This document shows positions 39,441 to 49,960 of a stretch of DNA of 64,000 nucleotides, one piece after another. Source of the DNA: Anoplolepis gracilipes (lineage: Eukaryota; Arthropoda; Insecta; Hymenoptera; Formicidae); NCBI RefSeq assembly GCF_047496725.1, contig NC_132970.1, forward strand, positions 18,993,501 to 19,057,500, read 5' to 3'. The stretch's first letter is position 1, and the number at the start of each line of letters is the position of its first letter. The translations under genes and the position numbers were made by a program. The notes beneath the pieces are model-generated. The model did no database searches and had not been told where the DNA came from. It worked only from the letters and a program-made list of their open reading frames with translations.

Positions 39441-42086
39441 TTAGATCTTAGGCAGTTTGTTTATTATATCATCGTAAATAGCTGGCAAACATTCTATATC
39501 TGTTTGTAGATTTATGCTATTTATTTGTCGTTTAATGTATAACATTTCAGATATCAGTCTTTTTGTGTAATAGGGCTCGTTGTCTAGTATTTGTGCATTG
39601 TCCCAATCAAAGTCATGATTGTATGTTAGGCGGTGGTCAGTGATCACTGATTTGTTGTTATTGGGCTTCATTATGTTGGTCTTATGTTCTTTTATCCTAG
39701 TATTCAGCTTTCTGCCCGTTTGACCAACATAAGAAGCGTCGCAATTTAGACAATTAATTTTGTATACCGCGTTGGTTTTCATGGGACTAGGGATAGGATC
39801 TTTGTGTGTCTTAATAAATTTGTTGTTTTTGTTTATACTATAATAGGCTAATCTGATGTCGACATCTTTTAGAGCATTCTTTATTTCATCAGTTACTGTA
39901 TGCAAATATGGAATTGTGAAATATGAGTTATTATTGGGTGTTTGTAATTTTCTGTCGGATGGTCTATTGTTAATTAAAAACTTTATGCGGTTGTTAATTG
40001 TTCTGAATATAAAATTGGTTGAATAGGAGTTGTCCAGTAAAATCTTTATTATAAATTGGATATTCTTTTCATGGAACGTGGGATGTGATAATAAGAATAC
40101 TCTATCAACTAAGCCTATTACAGTGCCTCTTTTTTGGTTGTTAGGATGTTGGGAATAGAAATTGAGATATCTACCCGAGAATGTGTTCTTATGGTACCAG
40201 TCAAATATTAGATGGTTATTAATTAAAATGAGTGTTAGGTCTAAAAAGTTAATCTTGTTGTGGTCATTTTTTTCTACAGTGAACTGTACTCTGTTATGGA
40301 AAGAATTAAAAATTGTCAATGTCTCGTCAATAAATTTTGGAGGTACCGATATTAATATGTCGTCCACGTATCTGAAGTAAATGGGAGGGGTAAAATTCAA
40401 TAACGTCAATGCTTTCTCCTCTATGTCTTGTAGGACTATGTTGGCGATGATCGGAGAGAGTGGGGAGCCCATTGGTGTGCCAAAAGTTTGTTGATAAAAT
40501 TTGTTATTGAAGACAAAGTATGTAGAGTTTAAGACTAGGTTTATTGCTGTTAAAAATTCTGATTCTGGGATGTTGCAATTATTTGTGATATATTGCCATC
40601 TCTTTGATATGCTTTCTACTGCTAAATTGATCGGGATGTTAGTGAACAATGAGATTACATCTAGCGAAAACAGCTTAGAATCATTATCAATATGTAAATT
40701 AGATAACTTGTTGACTAGATCGAAACTATTTGCAATGTGACTATTCGGTTTCGGGAAGCTGTCGTACATGATTTTATGTAACCAACTGGCTAAGTTGTAT
40801 AATGGGCTATTAGATGATACAATCAACCTGTAAGGGATGTTAATCTTATGAATTTTTGGTAACCCATATGCTCGCGGTAAATTACCTTCACTGAAGGACA
40901 TTTTACGATATTCAATGGTCGAGATGTATTCTTGTTTTTTCCACCGTTTCAGTATGTCATTGAGGCTTGAGATTAATTTATTAATAGGGTTTTTGTTTAA
41001 TAAAATATAAGTCTCTTTATCTGACAATAAATTTTCCATTATTTGGGTATATTTGTCTTTATCCAAAGCAACAGTAACGTTACCTTTATCCGCTCTGGTA
41101 AGGATAAGATTCGAATTTTCTTTTAAGAAGATGTTAGTAGTTGATTGTAAGTTGATTAGTTTTTTAGTGGTTTCATTTTGTGGAAAGGATGTTGTGGAAA
41201 GTGATTTAATGATGGTTTGTGTTCGACTTCTCAACAATGTTCTTTTTTCGGCAGGAACTTTTTTTAGACTGTTTTCAAAATTTTTGATAAAATCGGTAGC
41301 TATCTTAGATCTAGAGGTGGAAGGTACGCTGAAATTATCGCCTAATTGTAGAAAGCCTTGTATCTCTCTAGGAAAGTGTGTAGAGGATAAATTTATAAAC
41401 CAATTGTCTTTGAGGTCAAATATGTTGTTCTGATGTAGATTGTCAAATTTTGGTACAATTTCAATTTTTGTGTCGATTTTATCGTCAAAAAATGGAAGTT
41501 TTTTTAAAGAGTAAGAAGCATTGACGGATTGGTCATGGGTTGATTTGTGTTGGTGTGTTGACATATTATGTAGATGAAAATATCGAATAGGTTGGGTAGT
41601 TAATTTTTGTTCTTTTTGTTGTTTGTTTATTAGATGGTCGAATTTTTTGTTAAGTCTGGATCGTTCTCTAATGAAATATGAGTATAGAGGTCGACTTTGA
41701 GATGTAAAAAATAGGTTATAGACTGATATCGGTGTGTGTAATTGGATTAAATGTGTAATCTCAAACATTTTCCTGCGTGCCAGTCTAACAGAATCGTATA
41801 AATCTTTGATTTCTAAGCGTATCACCTTCATGAGAAAATTCTTTCTAAAATGTGTAAAGATGTTATGGGATTTGCGGTTAAGAAAAGTTATGTTGTTGTT
41901 TTTTATTAAATTATGGCAATGCGGCGGAAATATGTTATAATTCATGCATTTGTGTAGAAAATTGATTTTTAGTTTGTTAAGAATAATCTGCTTACGGAGT
42001 TTTATCCACGACTTTAAATGATCTACCGCTATGGGTCCATATAAAAAGTTGACTCTGTCAAAGTATGAAGAGTAAGAGGTACGCAT
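39441..42086 (-). CDS. PLE reverse transcriptase with C-terminal GIY-YIG endonuclease
   Basis: A single uninterrupted 881-codon frame. The N-terminal third has no clear domain. The reverse transcriptase follows with RADKGNVTVALDK (about residue 320), LPKIHK, SLDVISLFTNIP, FGTPMGSPLSPIIAN (about 535) and the catalytic YVDD (about 571). The C-terminus has a Cys-x-x-Cys pair and SYVGQTGRKLNTRIKEH (about 783), a GIY-YIG nuclease core as in Penelope-type elements. The enzyme would nick target DNA and reverse-transcribe the element RNA in the nucleus. With no stops or frameshifts, it is probably a recent insertion. The clade within PLEs was not determined. Confidence 0.95.
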   Translation of the reverse strand: MRTSYSSYFDRVNFLYGPIAVDHLKSWIKLRKQIILNKLKINFLHKCMNYNIFPPHCHNLIKNNNITFLNRKSHNIFTHFRKNFLMKVIRLEIKDLYDSVRLARRKMFEITHLIQLHTPISVYNLFFTSQSRPLYSYFIRERSRLNKKFDHLINKQQKEQKLTTQPIRYFHLHNMSTHQHKSTHDQSVNASYSLKKLPFFDDKIDTKIEIVPKFDNLHQNNIFDLKDNWFINLSSTHFPREIQGFLQLGDNFSVPSTSRSKIATDFIKNFENSLKKVPAEKRTLLRSRTQTIIKSLSTTSFPQNETTKKLINLQSTTNIFLKENSNLILTRADKGNVTVALDKDKYTQIMENLLSDKETYILLNKNPINKLISSLNDILKRWKKQEYISTIEYRKMSFSEGNLPRAYGLPKIHKINIPYRLIVSSNSPLYNLASWLHKIMYDSFPKPNSHIANSFDLVNKLSNLHIDNDSKLFSLDVISLFTNIPINLAVESISKRWQYITNNCNIPESEFLTAINLVLNSTYFVFNNKFYQQTFGTPMGSPLSPIIANIVLQDIEEKALTLLNFTPPIYFRYVDDILISVPPKFIDETLTIFNSFHNRVQFTVEKNDHNKINFLDLTLILINNHLIFDWYHKNTFSGRYLNFYSQHPNNQKRGTVIGLVDRVFLLSHPTFHEKNIQFIIKILLDNSYSTNFIFRTINNRIKFLINNRPSDRKLQTPNNNSYFTIPYLHTVTDEIKNALKDVDIRLAYYSINKNNKFIKTHKDPIPSPMKTNAVYKINCLNCDASYVGQTGRKLNTRIKEHKTNIMKPNNNKSVITDHRLTYNHDFDWDNAQILDNEPYYTKRLISEMLYIKRQINSINLQTDIECLPAIYDDIINKLPKI

Positions 42087-42137
42087 TTTTTCGCCGGCGT
42101 TAAAATAAAATTATATAAAGAGCTCCGATTAATAAAT

Positions 42138-42247
42138 AAGTAAATAATAAAGAGGCAATAGGAGCGAGGAGATGTGAATATAAAATTATAAGTTTTTTTA
42201 TATATAGATGATATGTCGCAATTGTATTGACATTAAGTACATTAGTA
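42138..42247. repeat. PLE terminal direct repeat, 5' copy
   Basis: Partner of 38711-38820. It lies just upstream of the RT start codon and ends where the LTR sequence resumes. Confidence 0.9.
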
Positions 42248-42950
42248 CTTTATTTTAAGTGCCTAAAATCGTGCCGACCCGCCGATTCTCGCGAGCAAAT
42301 CGAGACAATAGATCGGACGACACGACCGTGTGCGAAATCGCGCCGTAACATACATAACACTGTTCGTAAATCTTTATTATTATTATTTTTTTTCTTATTA
42401 TAAACTATTGTACAAATACCAACCAGAATAAAATCTTTAGACTCGCACTCGTTCCCCTTCTTTTCTGGTTGATGACCTCCGTACTTTTGTAACACCCGCG
42501 ATCCACACACACACACTCATACAAATAATTTTAAGGCGGATTTGATAATATCAATAAAGTTATATGTATAATGGTAGGGATCAATTGAATAAATGTTAAT
42601 TTAAAAATTAAATGATCGGTAAACTTATTTAACTCCCTCTCCCTCCACGCGAAAGATCACACAAGGTCTCGTCCCGCGTAAAAGAGATTCGATTCTCTTC
42701 CCAAAAAGGGACCACCGAGAGAGAGAGCGTTCGCATAACAGAGTAATAACGACACCCGTCGTTTACCTGTTTGCTAACCTGCAGCTCGCTCGACCGAGTC
42801 ACTCGTCGATAAGACTTTTGACATCGGAACAGTTCTTGTTATGCCCTTCCTCTGACCCATCCTCTCTACGGGCCTGGACGTAACATAGAAAATATTAAAG
42901 TTTTGATTTCTTTTGTGTGCCTCATTAATTGTTATAATGAAATGAGAAAG

Positions 42951-42954
42951 AGAA

Positions 42955-43021
<67 letters not shown>
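42951..43021. repeat. (GA)n microsatellite
   Basis: About 70 bp of GA repeats with a few GAAAGA variants. Confidence 0.9.
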
Positions 43022-43568
43022 AATTATCAAAAATGTTTTATTATATAATATAAATAATATTTTGAAATGACATATTATTTATTATTTTCCAAAACCTATA
43101 GATTATACAGAATAAACTTATTTAAATCTACAAATATATTATATATATGTTAATTAAAGTTTTTTAATAATATATTATTTTATAATTGAAAAATTAAAAT
43201 GAATAATATGGCTGAATATTAGTTTTAGCAAAATGTACACATTTAAACATAGTAAAAAATAGCATGGCTTATTTATTATTTTTCTGAAAAAATGTCATTT
43301 TTAATATTTCTAATATTAGTTTGTTTTGCATCTTAAAATACTTATCACAAATATTTTATGATAAAATTATTTTTGGAGGGATTCTTTTACTTTGTTTCAT
43401 GACGAACTAATAATGTAAGTAAAGAAAAAATCAAAACTTATTTTTTTTTGTTTTATTCTAATATCCTAGCATGCTCAAAATTTGTACTATGATCTGTTGA
43501 AGAGTATAATTCAATGGATTTTTTTTAACTTTGACAATCTCTCAAAGCATATGACTTTACTAAATTAA

Positions 43569-43570
<2 letters not shown>

Positions 43571-43616
<46 letters not shown>

Positions 43617-43642
43617 AAATATATAAATATATAAATATATAA

Positions 43643-43702
<60 letters not shown>
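43571..43702. repeat. (TA)n tracts with TATAAA interruptions
   Basis: Two long TA runs joined by ATATAAATATATAA-type units. Confidence 0.85.
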
Positions 43703-43703
<1 letters not shown>

Positions 43704-43913
43704 ATGATACAATATATTTTTATACATTTATTATAAAGATATAATACTAACAATAAGATAAGTGGTAATTATTAACGTAAACATCTCTTTTCTTTTTGTC
43801 TTTCTTCTTTTCTTTCTTTTTTGATGTCATACCGTTGACTTTGTTACGACAATTCGTCAGCAAATTTTTTTTACCAGTTTGCTTGCAAAAACGATGAATT
43901 AACAATTGCCTAA

Positions 43914-44478
43914 TTAACCCTTGTCAGTCACACTTCCCGAGAATCCCGTACCGGTCACACTGGGTGAAATACACCCCAGCGTGTTTGCACGTGTATAAAA
44001 AATTGTAGGTGACCTTAAAAAAAAAAAAAAATATCCTGTTGTAGTTTAAGCCTTCCTTAAAAAGATTGTATAGGTTTGATTTGCAAGAAATTAATTTAAC
44101 ATATGTAAAAAAATTGTTGAAAAAAAAAGTCGGAAAAGTGACTTTTTTCATAAAAACGAATGTAACTTTTTCAATTTTTAAGATATTTCAATTTTTCAAA
44201 CGGTTTTCTCATCCTCAGATGATGCACTTTTCACTGATTATTGCAATTTATGCGGAGGTTCCAAAAAGTTTATTTTGTATTTATTTTGAGGTATGAAGAT
44301 GCGATTTTTTGCGGAAAAATGAAAAAGACATTTTTATGGAAAAAATAGCAATATATTTGAAGGTCCCAACTATCTGTAGATGGAGACACAAGGCCCATTT
44401 CCATTGGTTTACTGGATCGTTTTCGAAGTCAAAAAAACGCTGGGGTGTATTTTACTCAGTGTGACTGTTAAGGGTTAA
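43914..44478. mobile_element. TTAA-flanked MITE (piggyBac-like), 565 bp
   Basis: The left end reads TTAACCCTTGTCAGTCACAC and the right end GTGTGACTGTTAAGGGTTAA. A subterminal AATACACCCCAGCG is repeated in inverse as CGCTGGGGTGTATT. TTAA lies at both edges. There is no transposase. The left arm carries an extra partial copy of the GTCACACT segment. Confidence 0.8.
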
Positions 44479-45297
44479 GTATATGTAACTACATATGCAT
44501 TATTTGTATAAGGTACATTTCCAATATACAAACTTATAAGCATAGCAACATTATAATAGTATAGTTAATAGTAATTATAATTTTATTATTGCACATTTGA
44601 AACAATGTATTTTGTATTATTATCCGAATATCTATTTTAGTAAGATTTTAGTAAATATATACATAATAAGAACAAACTAGTATTCATATTTTTAAATTAA
44701 TAGAAAAAAGAATACTTTCAAGATTATATTATAATACAACCTCCAAATAAATTTATTTCCAATAATGTTCTAATAAATTTATACTAAGTTAATATTAGCT
44801 ATAAGATATGAAACCATATTCTTAATTATTAAAAAAGAAAAAGCATATATTATCAATTTAATAATTTATATAATTAAAAAAAGAAGATATTTTTTTGCAT
44901 TCTATTTATCTATTGTATACAAATTAAGTTGTGAACTCTCTTCTTTTTTTTCTCTTCTCCAATTTCAAATTTAAGAAAACAAATAAAAATATTTTATAAT
45001 TTTATAATATAATTCAAATGTTATATTTCTAATAGATTATTTAATTAATCAATTAATTCTTAAACACAAAATAAATTGCGACGTTTGAACATATAAATCA
45101 AGTTACGATAGATATATTTTAATTAACTCTATGATACTATTAAAATAATTGCGATTAAAAATGTTTTATGTATATTTTTTTCACCTACGTCTCTTTAGGG
45201 GTTTAAAGGGGGGTTATTAAAATTCCTGAATATGAAAATTAATTAATATTAGTCTTGGTAAATACACCAAGTAGAAAAATTCGTGCTCTGTGTGCCG

Positions 45298-45340
45298 GTC
45301 AGTTTCGCAGAAAAATTTAATTTCTACGAAACTGACGCAC
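45298..45340. repeat. Short perfect-stem hairpin
   Basis: GTCAGTTTCG...AGAAA and TTTCTACGAAACTGAC form a stem of about 15 bp around an A/T loop. Function unknown. Confidence 0.6.
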
Positions 45341-45828
45341 AACCATTCGCTTTTAATCGCTCTCTTTCAAAGTAGTTGTTTGTAAAAATGTTATATTTAA
45401 AATAATTGCGCATGAATCTTCACATGTGTTCACTATACAATTTTACTACATTGTGTAAACATGTGCGTGTGTGGCAGGTGTGTAAACATATGTATATGTC
45501 ACACACGTGCCAATTTTTTTTACAATTTGCAAATGAAATGTTTCCATTATTTAATTAAAAATTCTTGCAAATGTTTCAGTACAAATAAAAGGAAATTAGC
45601 AACGTTAAAAATTATCTGTTTTACACACAATGTTGTAAATCATGAATTATTAAGAGTAATATTAAGAAGAAGAAAACATTAAAATAAGATTACGAAAATA
45701 CTAACACAATTAATTTCAGAATATATCTTTATTTGGAATCTATTCGATTACAATTATTTGATATATACTTACATGTTGATAATTGATAATGATCTAGGAC
45801 TAGTTATGAGATATATAATGTATGAAAT

Positions 45829-48703
45829 CTAAAGGCCGTAACGCAGTAGAAGGGGACTATTAAGCCTACGGACGCACTCGGGATCTCTGAAGTCCCAGGG
45901 TGAGAGATTCCAGACAAGTCCACCGTTACGAAGGAGGGAAGCGCGCAACTTCGGTCTGAGGAAGCTGAAACTAATCGGACTGGTGGCGTCGAGTATGCGG
46001 CCGATCAGGATTGCCTTGTTCCTCAGAGTAATCGATATAATGTCACCTAGTGTCAGATAGTCGTGGCCTAGTGCGCCGATGATTTGTTCTCTGGACAAGA
46101 CGAAATTGAGACCACCCGAGGAGACACTGCTGGCTGAGCTAGCTGCGGCGACATTTCCGGAAGCTGCGGACGATGCGGTGGCCGTCGCGGCATCCGACAA
46201 AGGGTACCCTGCAATAGGAAGACCAGGGTAAACTTGTGGACGGTTCAGCGGAAGTCTGCCGCCGAGGTTCCAATCGAGTCCTCTGTATGGACTTGACTGG
46301 ATCAAACCGCCGCCCGAAGAGACCGATGCGCTTCTGGAGGCGGACGCGGCATTCGCAGGTCCTGCAGCGGACAAGATCGGCCTGGACCTATATCTTAGTG
46401 AGTATGGCAGGCTGAGTGGCTGCACTGGACCAGCACTGATTACTGGACTAATGTTCGAAGCTAAAGAGGTGGACGCAGACGCGGACGCAGCCGCCGAGGT
46501 ATTGTCTATTGAGAGACTTGGTGCAACGACTTCTGGAGAGGTCACAGCCATGCTCGAGGCGCTCTCGGACACCGTGCTCTCCGAAATGACCAATGATACT
46601 GGTTCGAAGACAGGTTCGCAGGGTTGAACATAGTTTGATACTATTGGTGACGCTGACACTGTCGATGCTGCTGCTGCTGTTGCCGCCGCCGATGCCGCTG
46701 CTGGGGCTGCCGCGCTTGCAGCACAGAAGGAATAATCGGCACTTGCGAGACAATATTTGATACCGCGGAAATCACTGGTGTTTCAGCAACAGAGGCGCTG
46801 GTTGATGCCGAAGAACTCATGGTTTCAACAGATGCTATTGCCGGCGCTAGTACTGGGGCTATTGCTGGACTGCTGACGGAGCTCGATGCGCTGGCCGTAT
46901 TAGTTGCGGTCATCGTGGTGCCCTGTGGCGCATAACTGCTAAAGTTAATCAGATAAGAAAGTATTCTAGATAGATATGAACCTATGTTAGAACATGATGG
47001 TAGATATGATGGTAGGTTGCTCAAATACGAGATCACTTTAGAATAGACGTGGAGATGCTCCTCACGCCAGTTCTGATCAGATGAGGTATTCCAGATGCGT
47101 AATAGTCATTGTAAAAGCCACGGAAGGAAGATAATATTTCCGCCAGCGAATTGCTATAGTCTGGATATATCACGTCACCATCAGCAGCTGTTGCCGTCAC
47201 CGCCGCTGCCCCCGCTGCCGTTGCTGCCGCTGCGGATGTCACTGTAGATACTCCACCACCTCCACCAACAATTGGTACTCCACCAATTCCACCAACAACT
47301 GGTACTCCCCTAACAATCTGTTCTCCAAAGTATGAAATTATCGATCCGTAACCATGATATCCGTATAAGTGATGCAATTTTGCTCATCGAAACTTGTGCA
47401 GTCTCTCCCGCAGACCGTAACGTAAGTTGAAGAAGTGTCCGAAGGCGTGACGAACATGTCCCCAGAGCAACTCGCGTATAAAGTGATGAACCTCGAAGAT
47501 GACGTGTACGAGTCGACGAAGAGCGAGCAAAACGCTGCGGAATGGTACAGCGTCTCTAATTATATCGGGCAAAATCAGCAAATGATAAGGTTCTCTGATG
47601 ACAGTGCGGAGAAGTCGTAGGGGGTGTAACAAGATGTGCAAGATGCCGCTGCCGACTTCGTCTGCTATCAGTGGTCCCAAGGTAAGACCGGCTTTTAAGT
47701 TTCGTACTATATTCATGGAAAGGTGCCAGAACAGTCTGAGTTCGCAGAATAAGTGGTGCACGAGCCGACCTGACACATGCACATGACCGTATCCGCCGGC
47801 CTCACTTTCGCAAGAGTAAGCATCGAGATCAGTCAGAGAAACAGGTTCCCATAGATTCGACCCCAGAAGATCGCTAGCTGCGGCTGTGGCTGCGGATGGT
47901 TTCGGTAAATTGCTAAGTGTTTCGGATTCCGTAGCATAGTGTTACAAACCAATTATTATATGTCAGAAAAATGCAATATTAAATTTAACATTACTATGAA
48001 GATTTTTATTATTAATATTCTTTTAATATTCTTTAGCCTCTATCCGAAAAATTACATTTTTATTTCTTTTTTGTGTAATTTTTTTTTACTATTTAAATAT
48101 GTAGTTATATATGTTCTAAATAATTTGCTGAATTTATTGAGTTTTACCTTAAAATTCTATATTGTATTGTATTGTAAATTTTAATGATTAAATACCTCTA
48201 GTTCCCGCAATTGTTGCAACCTTATAGCAATATCTTGCTCATCCGCGAGAATAAATGCTTAAATAAGGTCGTGCATATTCTTATACATCATCCTAAGGAA
48301 AGAAAAAGAAAGAATATTAGATTCATTCTTATTTCAGTTTTCTAATTCTCGTATTTATAATAGTATATTTTAATTTTTACCTTAGCATTAACAGTATCGT
48401 TATTCGTTTTCGGCTTCTCTTCGTTCTTTCTATCATCCTTGTAATTTAACTTCTTTTCTTCTACGATTGCCCTTCTATCATGGACGGTTTGTGATTCTGA
48501 TTATTTTCCAACTCCAAAGGATCAGGTTTTGTCACGAGATAAACATTCTCTCCTCTTTTCTCTCGAATAAACGGTTGTTTTAAATCAAAATTCTTTTGAA
48601 AGTGTCCATCTTGAGTGAAGTTTTGAGTAAATGCCGAACTCAAAGACAAGGATGTTAGAAAGATGACAGCAAAAGTCGCAAATATTTTGCACGTATTCGC
48701 CAT
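45829..48703 (-). pseudogene. Ala/Ser/Gly-rich secreted protein gene with several frame breaks
   Basis: Between 45829 and 47930 the minus strand is far GC-richer than its surroundings. It encodes stretches that read as one protein in changing frames: a His/Leu/Arg-rich part (47930-47384), HHLYGYHGYG plus Gly/Val- and Ala-rich runs (47377-47033), Ser/Ala-rich (46950-46700), and an Ala/Ser-rich part with non-repetitive end GALGHDYLTLGDI... (46720-45829). Upstream, 48703-48461 encodes a signal peptide (MANTCKIFATFAVIFLTS) and a REKR processing site. Breaks: a TGA near 47384, a frame change near 46700, one near 48478 and a TAA in a possible exon at 48180-48292. The change near 47035 may be a short intron (AAA|GTGATC to TTTAG). 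A decayed gene, assembly indels or missed introns are all possible. No family was recognised. Confidence 0.5.
48461..48703 (-). CDS. Signal-peptide exon of the Ala/Ser-rich gene, or a separate small secreted protein
   Basis: Read on its own, this is an 80-residue frame: a hydrophobic signal peptide ending near LSLSSAF, a short linker, a dibasic REKR site and a polar tail to a TAG stop. The second Met is preferred as start because the upstream one lies within a TATA-like TATATGA (about 48748-48754). A different frame after 48478 (beginning RAIVEEKKLNYKDD) runs open to a good donor (AAG|GTAAAA near 48380), which suggests that the stop is due to a one-base shift. Confidence 0.45.
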   Translation of the reverse strand: MANTCKIFATFAVIFLTSLSLSSAFTQNFTQDGHFQKNFDLKQPFIREKRGENVYLVTKPDPLELENNQNHKPSMIEGQS

Positions 48704-49067
48704 GATGAGTTTCAATGGAAATTCAATGATTCTAACAGCAATAGGCTGCTTCATATACTCTGAAGACTGTTATTATCCTATTCAGCTTTGGCACGCAGAT
48801 TGTGATGGAATCAAACAACATTGAAGATTGTTGGTCGATAATGATTGATAACTTAGATACGTGCTGATCCACGTGAGATTGTCCATGATCTCATCTGCAA
48901 CTTACCTTGTAATCGAGCATGATTTATAATATTTATAATATTGTGATTCGAAAGATTATTAATGCAATAATCTTGGCGCATTCGTGAATAATCATTAAAA
49001 TCACTTCTCTTTTTTGATCAAATAAAATATATATCGATACTCCGTACGTGCGCAAATATGCATTTAA

Positions 49068-49131
49068 CATCAGAACAGTTCCTGTTACGCCCTTCCTCTG
49101 ACCCATCCTTTCCACGGGTCTGGACGTAACA
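49068..49131. mobile_element. Fragment of the LTR 3' end
   Basis: The run from CATCAGAACAGTTCCTGTTA to GGTCTGGACGTAACA closely matches 42825-42885, the end of the solo LTR. Only ~64 bp are present. Confidence 0.75.
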
Positions 49132-49176
49132 ATATATACATATATATGTATATATGTATATATATATATATATGTA

Positions 49177-49210
<34 letters not shown>

Positions 49211-49214
<4 letters not shown>

Positions 49215-49520
49215 ATGTGTCCGGTAATAATTGCCCGACCTTTCATTAGATAGAGCAAATCAAACCAAATAGAAAAGTCCTCTACTATTTTGCGATTTGT
49301 GCAATAATTATTAAACTATTAATTAAAAACGCTCAGAGAACAATATTATATATATAATACAAAGGGTCTGGTGATAATCGCCCTACCTCTCTACGGCTGA
49401 TAGAGCAAGTCAAACTGAACATAAAAGTCCTCTATCATTTTACGATTTTTCGCAATAATTATTAAAATATTAATTAAAAACGTTCAGCGTACGCTGAGCA
49501 CGATATGCGGCGCGTGCTCA
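49211..49520. mobile_element. Partial copies of the nested palindromic element
   Basis: ATGTGTCCGGTAATAATTGCCC begins one arm and a second arm-like stretch starts with GGTCTGGTGATAATCGCCC at about 49370. Both contain the shared AATAATTATTAAA...AATTAAAAACG core. It stops at the GC-rich centre (GCGGCGCGTGC). Confidence 0.65.
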
Positions 49521-49882
49521 TACGTATTTCTTTGAACATAAACGAGAAGAGAATTGGAAAGTTATACTAAATCATATAGATAATATTGTTTGGAATCACC
49601 TGTACAGTAATGCGCGAACATTTCATTATGATAGTGTGATAGTGTTATCTGTATGTAATATGCGCATAAGTGTAGGTGCACAGCGCATAAATACTGAAAC
49701 TGAAAACGCATTCAATGTCACTCGAGATACGCTCGTTTCGAATGCCTTTCGTGGTTCGCGCGAAGGGCACGGTTGATTCTGTTCAACTATGACTACGAGC
49801 TATGTATAAATTTGTATGTGATGGCTAATCGATCGTATTTTAGGCGGGAAAAGGTGGCGAAATCACGAACTCAGCAATTTCA

Positions 49883-49918
<36 letters not shown>

Positions 49919-49960
49919 TGAGAGAGGTACATATGAGTAAATATATTTCACAAAAAAATA
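49518..49960. repeat. Duplicated block shared with 61021-61470
   Basis: Both copies begin ACGTATTTCTTTGAACATAA and share CAGTAATGCGCGA, GCATAAGTGTAGGTGCA and GAAGGGCACGGTTG. They lie upstream of EcKinase copies 3 and 4 respectively. They contain no clear coding region. Confidence 0.8.

Larger units (their letters stand above)
38711..42247 (-). mobile_element. Penelope-like element (PLE), apparently full-length coding copy
   Basis: Direct 110-bp repeats at 38711-38820 and 42138-42247 differ at a single position and bracket the reverse-transcriptase ORF. PLEs characteristically carry such pLTR-type terminal direct repeats. CTTTATTT lies just outside both ends, a likely target duplication. The element reads on the minus strand. 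Its 3' repeat region also contains a hammerhead-like motif, which the 5' copy lacks, so the 5' repeat is truncated. Confidence 0.88.
37560..42885 (+). mobile_element. Solo LTR (~1.8 kb) split by a nested Penelope-like element
   Basis: The outer ends are TGTTACGTCC (37560) and GGACGTAACA (ending 42885), flanked by TAGA on both sides. That is what a TG...CA solo LTR with a 4-bp target duplication should look like. The outer sequence (37560-38710 plus 42248-42885) is GC-richer than the region. It contains a promoter-like ATATAAAAAGGGAAG at about 38372 and polyadenylation-type AATAAA near 42430. No gag or pol remains. The middle 38711-42247 is a later PLE insertion. An unusual non-LTR repeat is an alternative. 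Confidence 0.65.
42886..45828. other. Intergenic DNA with microsatellites and a MITE
   Basis: Contains a (GA)n run, two long (TA)n runs, a TTAA-flanked MITE (43914-44478) and a short hairpin near 45298-45340. No gene is seen. Confidence 0.6.

Noticed and set aside
40162..41940. Plus-strand frames opposite the PLE reverse transcriptase
   Set aside because: Shadows of the 881-codon minus-strand gene.
42250..42516. Minus-strand 88-codon frame beside the PLE
   Set aside because: Within the 3' part of the solo LTR, with low-complexity tracts and no domain.
47435..47786. Two plus-strand frames over the GC-rich island
   Set aside because: They overlap the minus-strand coding-like region and read as its reverse. 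The minus-strand frame is longer and fits the surrounding segments.
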